Positions 7,388-10,249 of a stretch of DNA of 10,249 nucleotides are shown here, in pieces. Position 1 is the stretch's first letter. Every line of letters begins with the position of its first letter. Below the pieces are notes generated by a model. That model had not been told where the DNA came from and did no database searches. It saw nothing but the letters and a program-made list of their open reading frames with translations. Both the position numbers and the translations under genes were made by a program. Source of the DNA: an uncultured Flavobacteriales bacterium (lineage in GTDB: Bacteria > Bacteroidota > Bacteroidia > Flavobacteriales_D > Crocinitomicaceae); contig CAIUKX010000479.1 in NCBI GenBank assembly GCA_903899795.1, forward strand, positions 1 to 10,249. The letters are read 5' to 3'.

Positions 7388-8545
7388 TTAGCCCAATTTT
7401 TGATAGGTTCTCCACCAAAGATTTGGAACCTCATTTTTCATAGCTTTTTCGTAATCCATGTGATCGCATGGGACTAAATGATGGCGTTCAAATTTAACTC
7501 CCTCCTGAGGTGGGTAAGGAACTTCTAGCCACCAACGTTCTGATTTATTGCTTTTGTAAAATACCAATTCTTCTTGAAAATCATCCAAGTTGACAGAGAA
7601 TTTTGTGTACTCTTTTTTACTTCCGATTGGGAAGTCACCTTTTCGCTGGGATACACCATCAATAAAGTACCAGATTATTTGAGCGATCAATTGATCGGTT
7701 GATGATTGATTACCTTCTGGAAATAAGTTGAAAATCCCAAAAGAAGTTAGTTTGTCGCTGATGCCTGCATATTTGGTTATTTGACAAATTTGTTCTGCAT
7801 AAAAACCGTTTGGTGAAGTGTAGTGTTTTCCTCTAAAATCACTGCTTCTGATGCTTTGAAGATCCAGGCTTAATATGTCAGCATTGCGAAGATAAGGTTC
7901 TGCTTTTTTGAAATCTGAGTTGAATTCCCCTAAACGACAAACATCAAAATATAATTTATCGAATAAATCCAATTCAAGTGTGCTAACAAGTGGTGCTTGA
8001 CAACCAATGTTGGAATGATTAAAAAGGTAACAAGGCCTGTGTGTTAATAATTGACTGAGGTAACCATCTTTTGTAATCGGTTGATCTGGCATACCTAAAT
8101 CAAGCTTATGGTCTACTGAACAAATGTTAATCATTTGCTCAAGTTTTTCATATCCTTTGTACAAAGCGTAGGTTAAGTCTTGCGTCCCTCCTATAACAAT
8201 TGGAATAATCTGATTTTTGACTAATTCGGCTGTAACTTGTGAAACAGCAAAATAAGTATCTTCTATTTCTTTTCCTGGTAATATAGTACCACAATCATAT
8301 ATAGGAAAGTTCCAATCTAAACCATTAAAAAGAGAATAGAATTGATATCGGAATTCTTCATTTGTTTTTCCTTGAAATTGATTTTCTCCATTTCTAAATT
8401 CTGGAACGTAAAGTAACGCAATACCTCCTTTATTTAATTCTGGAAAATTACCTTCTTGATGAACTTCTATTTTACTACCAATTGATCCTTCTGGGTATAT
8501 TTGATCAAAATCAACTGGATTGAAATAAATTGAAATGTCTTTCAT
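7388..8545 (-). CDS. Arginase/formimidoylglutamase-fold protein with degenerate metal site
   Basis: The 385-residue cytoplasmic protein (no signal or membrane helix) keeps the ureohydrolase landmarks: IIPIVIGGTQD (113-123, normally GGDHS), ICSVDHKLDLG (141-151, normally DAHxD) and ILSLDLQSI (224-232, normally SxDxD). Three of the six usual manganese ligands are replaced: His by Q122, His by K147 and Asp by Q230. D145, D149 and D228 remain. About 85 residues after the usual fold form a C-terminal extension ending EVPNLWWRTYQKLG. Databases usually name such Bacteroidota proteins formimidoylglutamase or arginase. The missing ligands make classic Mn2+-dependent hydrolysis doubtful, so it may be a pseudoenzyme or use another chemistry. 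It lies 183 bases before the PorP/SprF gene in the same direction. No histidine-utilisation genes are visible nearby, which also argues against an Hut role. Confidence 0.85.
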   Translation of the reverse strand: MKDISIYFNPVDFDQIYPEGSIGSKIEVHQEGNFPELNKGGIALLYVPEFRNGENQFQGKTNEEFRYQFYSLFNGLDWNFPIYDCGTILPGKEIEDTYFAVSQVTAELVKNQIIPIVIGGTQDLTYALYKGYEKLEQMINICSVDHKLDLGMPDQPITKDGYLSQLLTHRPCYLFNHSNIGCQAPLVSTLELDLFDKLYFDVCRLGEFNSDFKKAEPYLRNADILSLDLQSIRSSDFRGKHYTSPNGFYAEQICQITKYAGISDKLTSFGIFNLFPEGNQSSTDQLIAQIIWYFIDGVSQRKGDFPIGSKKEYTKFSVNLDDFQEELVFYKSNKSERWWLEVPYPPQEGVKFERHHLVPCDHMDYEKAMKNEVPNLWWRTYQKLG

Positions 8546-8558
8546 GGAAACTTTTTTC

Positions 8559-8566
8559 CAAAACTA
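8559..8566 (-). promoter_or_regulatory. Possible Bacteroidota -7 promoter element before the arginase-fold gene
   Basis: Read on the minus strand this is TAGTTTTG, a full match to the Bacteroidota -7 consensus TAnnTTTG, 13 bases before the ATG at 8545. No TTG-type -33 element sits at the expected distance upstream, and the implied leader would be very short. It could be a chance match in AT-rich DNA. Confidence 0.25.
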
Positions 8567-8633
8567 GGTGTAATTATTTTTGAATTATTGGTGCCTCTAA
8601 TAAAAGAATTAATACTCTAAAGTTGAAAACCTG

Positions 8634-9338
8634 TTATCGGCTTACAATATGAAAACAATTTTGGGCTCTTTCAAAAGTTACCCAACATTTATTTTTTGAT
8701 TTAAGTTCAAATAACACATTTGCTAAAATTTCTTTCAAACTTTCTAATTCAGCTCGTGATATTAATTTGGATTGATCAAATGATTCGTAGGTAATATCAA
8801 ATGTTGTTCCATGTAAGTGTGCGCTGTATCTTACTGCATTTCGATTTTTTCTTCGTAAACGTTTAATGGATGAAGTTGTTCTGAGTAGGGAGGAAACAAT
8901 AATACGTGTATTTTCTAAATCCGTGTTTTTAACTTTGTACTGAAATTGTTTCCCAATTGTGTGTAATAATTTTTTTGCAGAAGGTGTTAAAAAAGGGTAG
9001 CTATACCAGAGCGTATCTATAAGATAAGTTTCAGAGTTTTTTATTGGGATCAGAACTCCTGAATTCACCAGTGGTGTAATTTGTTTGGGGTGTTTTAGAA
9101 TTATTTTGATCCCTTTTTGATAGGATTCGGCGAGATATTCCCGAACTCTGTTGTTTAATAGTTGTGAATGCACGACTGGTTCCATGCAACTGGTATCCAT
9201 TTCGGATTTACTTCCTGTGAATGAAAAATGTTTTAGATGAAGAATATGAGCCTGTTTGCTTGTGGTGAAAAGTAGTAAACCAGTTATAAATGCACAAAAT
9301 ATAATTAAAATAGCTGTACGTTTAATAACTGGTTTCAA
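8634..9338 (-). CDS. Membrane-anchored M15-peptidase-like protein (DUF5715-like)
   Basis: There is no in-frame ATG near the N-terminus. I choose the TTG at 9338-9336 because AGGA stands five bases upstream and it gives a natural opening, M-K-P-V-I-K-R, followed by a membrane helix (about 8-25, TAILIIFCAFITGLLLF). A second TTG at 9356 would add six residues. The 234-residue product is mostly outside the membrane. It contains SSLLRTTSSIKRLRRKN (149-165) and SAHLHGTTFDITY (172-184), where H174, G177 and D181 copy the HxxGxxxD zinc motif of M15 D-Ala-D-Ala peptidases. A late His (H230, in NCFHIVSR) could be the third ligand. The M15 catalytic Glu three residues before that His is Asn here, although E223 lies nearby. 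A role in peptidoglycan processing is inference. It begins 40 bases after the clpX stop, in the same direction, so co-transcription is possible. Confidence 0.75.
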   Translation of the reverse strand: MKPVIKRTAILIIFCAFITGLLLFTTSKQAHILHLKHFSFTGSKSEMDTSCMEPVVHSQLLNNRVREYLAESYQKGIKIILKHPKQITPLVNSGVLIPIKNSETYLIDTLWYSYPFLTPSAKKLLHTIGKQFQYKVKNTDLENTRIIVSSLLRTTSSIKRLRRKNRNAVRYSAHLHGTTFDITYESFDQSKLISRAELESLKEILANVLFELKSKNKCWVTFERAQNCFHIVSR

Positions 9339-9343
9339 ATTTA

Positions 9344-9347
9344 TCCT
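9344..9347 (-). promoter_or_regulatory. Ribosome binding site deciding a TTG start
   Basis: On the minus strand AGGA is followed by TAAAT and then TTG at 9338-9336. The earlier TTG at 9356 has no such sequence before it, and an in-frame TGA at 9371-9369 closes the frame upstream. This favours the 9338 start, although Shine-Dalgarno use is weak in Bacteroidota. Confidence 0.35.
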
Positions 9348-9378
9348 AAATACCAAGCAGTTTGTATTTCAATCCGGG

Positions 9379-10249
9379 TTATGCAACCTTTAGTTTAGCC
9401 ATTTTTGAACTGGTGAACTGAGATTCAGCATATTTTAATGTCACCCGATATTCTGTTTCGTTTTTGGAAGGAAGGTCATACATAATATCTGTAAGAATAG
9501 CTTCGCAGATGGAACGAAGTCCTCGAGCACCCAATTTGAAATCAATTGCTTTTTGAACAATGAAATCAAGAACATCACCATCAAAGCTTAATTTAATACC
9601 GTCAATTTCAAACAAACGCATGTATTGTTTTACAAGTGCATTTTTGGGCTCAGTCATAATGCGTTTTAAGCTCTTGGCATCCAAAGGTTCTAAATAAGTC
9701 AAAACCGGGAATCGTCCAATCAATTCAGGGATTAATCCAAATGTCTTGATGTCAGTAGGATTGATGTACTTCAAGAAATTATCTCCGTCAATTCTTTCTT
9801 CGGTTTTGTTGGTGAAACCAATTGCTTTTTTATTGACACGTCTGGCAATGTGCTTTTCAATTCCATCAAATGCTCCACCACAAATAAAGAGAATGTTTTT
9901 GGTGTCGATTTGAATCATTTTTTGCTCAGGATGTTTACGTCCTCCCTGAGGTGGAACATTAACGACAGCTCCTTCCAATAATTTTAGTAAAGCTTGTTGA
10001 ACACCTTCACCAGATACATCACGTGTAATGGATGGATTATCACTTTTTCTTGCGATTTTATCTATTTCGTCAATAAATACAATCCCATTTTGGGCAGCGT
10101 CCACATTGTAATCTGCAGTTTGTAATAGGCGCGAGAGAATACTTTCAACATCTTCTCCAACATATCCTGCTTCTGTTAATACAGTGGCATCTGCAATGCA
10201 GAAAGGAACAATCATCATCTTCGCAATTGTTATAGCTAAAAGTGTTATC
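9379..10249 (-). CDS. clpX: ATP-dependent Clp protease ATP-binding subunit ClpX, N-terminus cut by window edge
   Basis: The frame is open to the right edge and continues past an internal Met pair at 10218, so 289 residues of the C-terminal two thirds are present; the zinc-binding domain is outside. ClpX is an AAA+ hexamer that unfolds tagged proteins and feeds them to ClpP in the cytoplasm. Visible landmarks in order are the end of Walker A (TLLA), pore loop GYVGEDVE, Walker B IVFIDEIDKI, the GEGVQQALLKLLEG stretch, the RKH loop (PPQGGRKHPEQ), sensor 1 (NILFICGGAFDG), the ClpP-binding IGF loop (KKAIGFT), the arginine finger in LIGRFPV, and sensor 2 (GARGLRS). The second and twelfth bases from the edge give ATA codons where Lys of GKT and Arg/Gln of TLLA[RQ]T are normal, so the Walker A Lys reads as Ile. 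With everything else intact this is more likely a sequence-end error than a dead enzyme. Confidence 0.96.
   Translation of the reverse strand, partial: ITLLAITIAKMMIVPFCIADATVLTEAGYVGEDVESILSRLLQTADYNVDAAQNGIVFIDEIDKIARKSDNPSITRDVSGEGVQQALLKLLEGAVVNVPPQGGRKHPEQKMIQIDTKNILFICGGAFDGIEKHIARRVNKKAIGFTNKTEERIDGDNFLKYINPTDIKTFGLIPELIGRFPVLTYLEPLDAKSLKRIMTEPKNALVKQYMRLFEIDGIKLSFDGDVLDFIVQKAIDFKLGARGLRSICEAILTDIMYDLPSKNETEYRVTLKYAESQFTSSKMAKLKVA

Noticed and set aside
1..10249. CRISPR array, insertion sequence, tRNA/rRNA, prophage or defence genes
   Set aside because: No regularly spaced repeats, no transposase or terminal inverted repeats, no tRNA-like folds and no integrase or defence proteins are seen; the only large repeat is the gldN/gldO duplication.

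Overview
The window is an AT-rich piece of a Bacteroidota genome, most likely a member of the Flavobacteriales and perhaps close to Fluviicola/Crocinitomicaceae. That placement is inferred from protein character: a GldKLMN type IX secretion (T9SS) and gliding cluster, a Bacteroidota-style ClpX, a Bacteroidota arginase-fold protein, and mostly weak or absent Shine-Dalgarno sequences. All nine genes I can support lie on the minus strand, so the locus reads from the right edge to the left edge. Both edges cut through genes.

Right part (about 7388-10249): clpX (5' end missing) is followed by a small membrane-anchored protein with an M15-peptidase-like H-x6-D...H motif (DUF5715-like), then by an arginase/formimidoylglutamase-fold protein that has lost three of the six usual manganese ligands. 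These three look like housekeeping or uncharacterised neighbours of the secretion locus.

Central and left part (1-7204): a PorP/SprF outer-membrane protein, then gldK (lipoprotein), gldL and gldM (inner-membrane proton-driven motor), gldN (periplasmic partner of GldK), and a second gldN paralogue (gldO) that runs off the left edge. The order porP-K-L-M-N matches the Porphyromonas gingivalis por operon, while the tandem gldN-gldO matches Flavobacterium johnsoniae. GldL/GldM convert proton flow into motion, GldM spans the periplasm to the GldK/GldN ring under the outer membrane, and PorP/SprF proteins work at the outer membrane with the translocon or its substrates. A strong intrinsic terminator sits between gldN and gldO, so gldO is probably expressed separately or by read-through.

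I see no tRNA, rRNA, CRISPR array, insertion sequence or prophage feature. No gene-free stretch exceeds 300 bases; the longest gaps are 7205-7387 and 705-853. The core of the window is a known system. The points most worth a second look are the degenerate arginase-fold protein, the localised divergence between GldN and GldO, the terminator separating them, a G7 tract in the gldL motor helix, and an apparent Walker A lysine loss in clpX at the very edge, which may be a sequence error.
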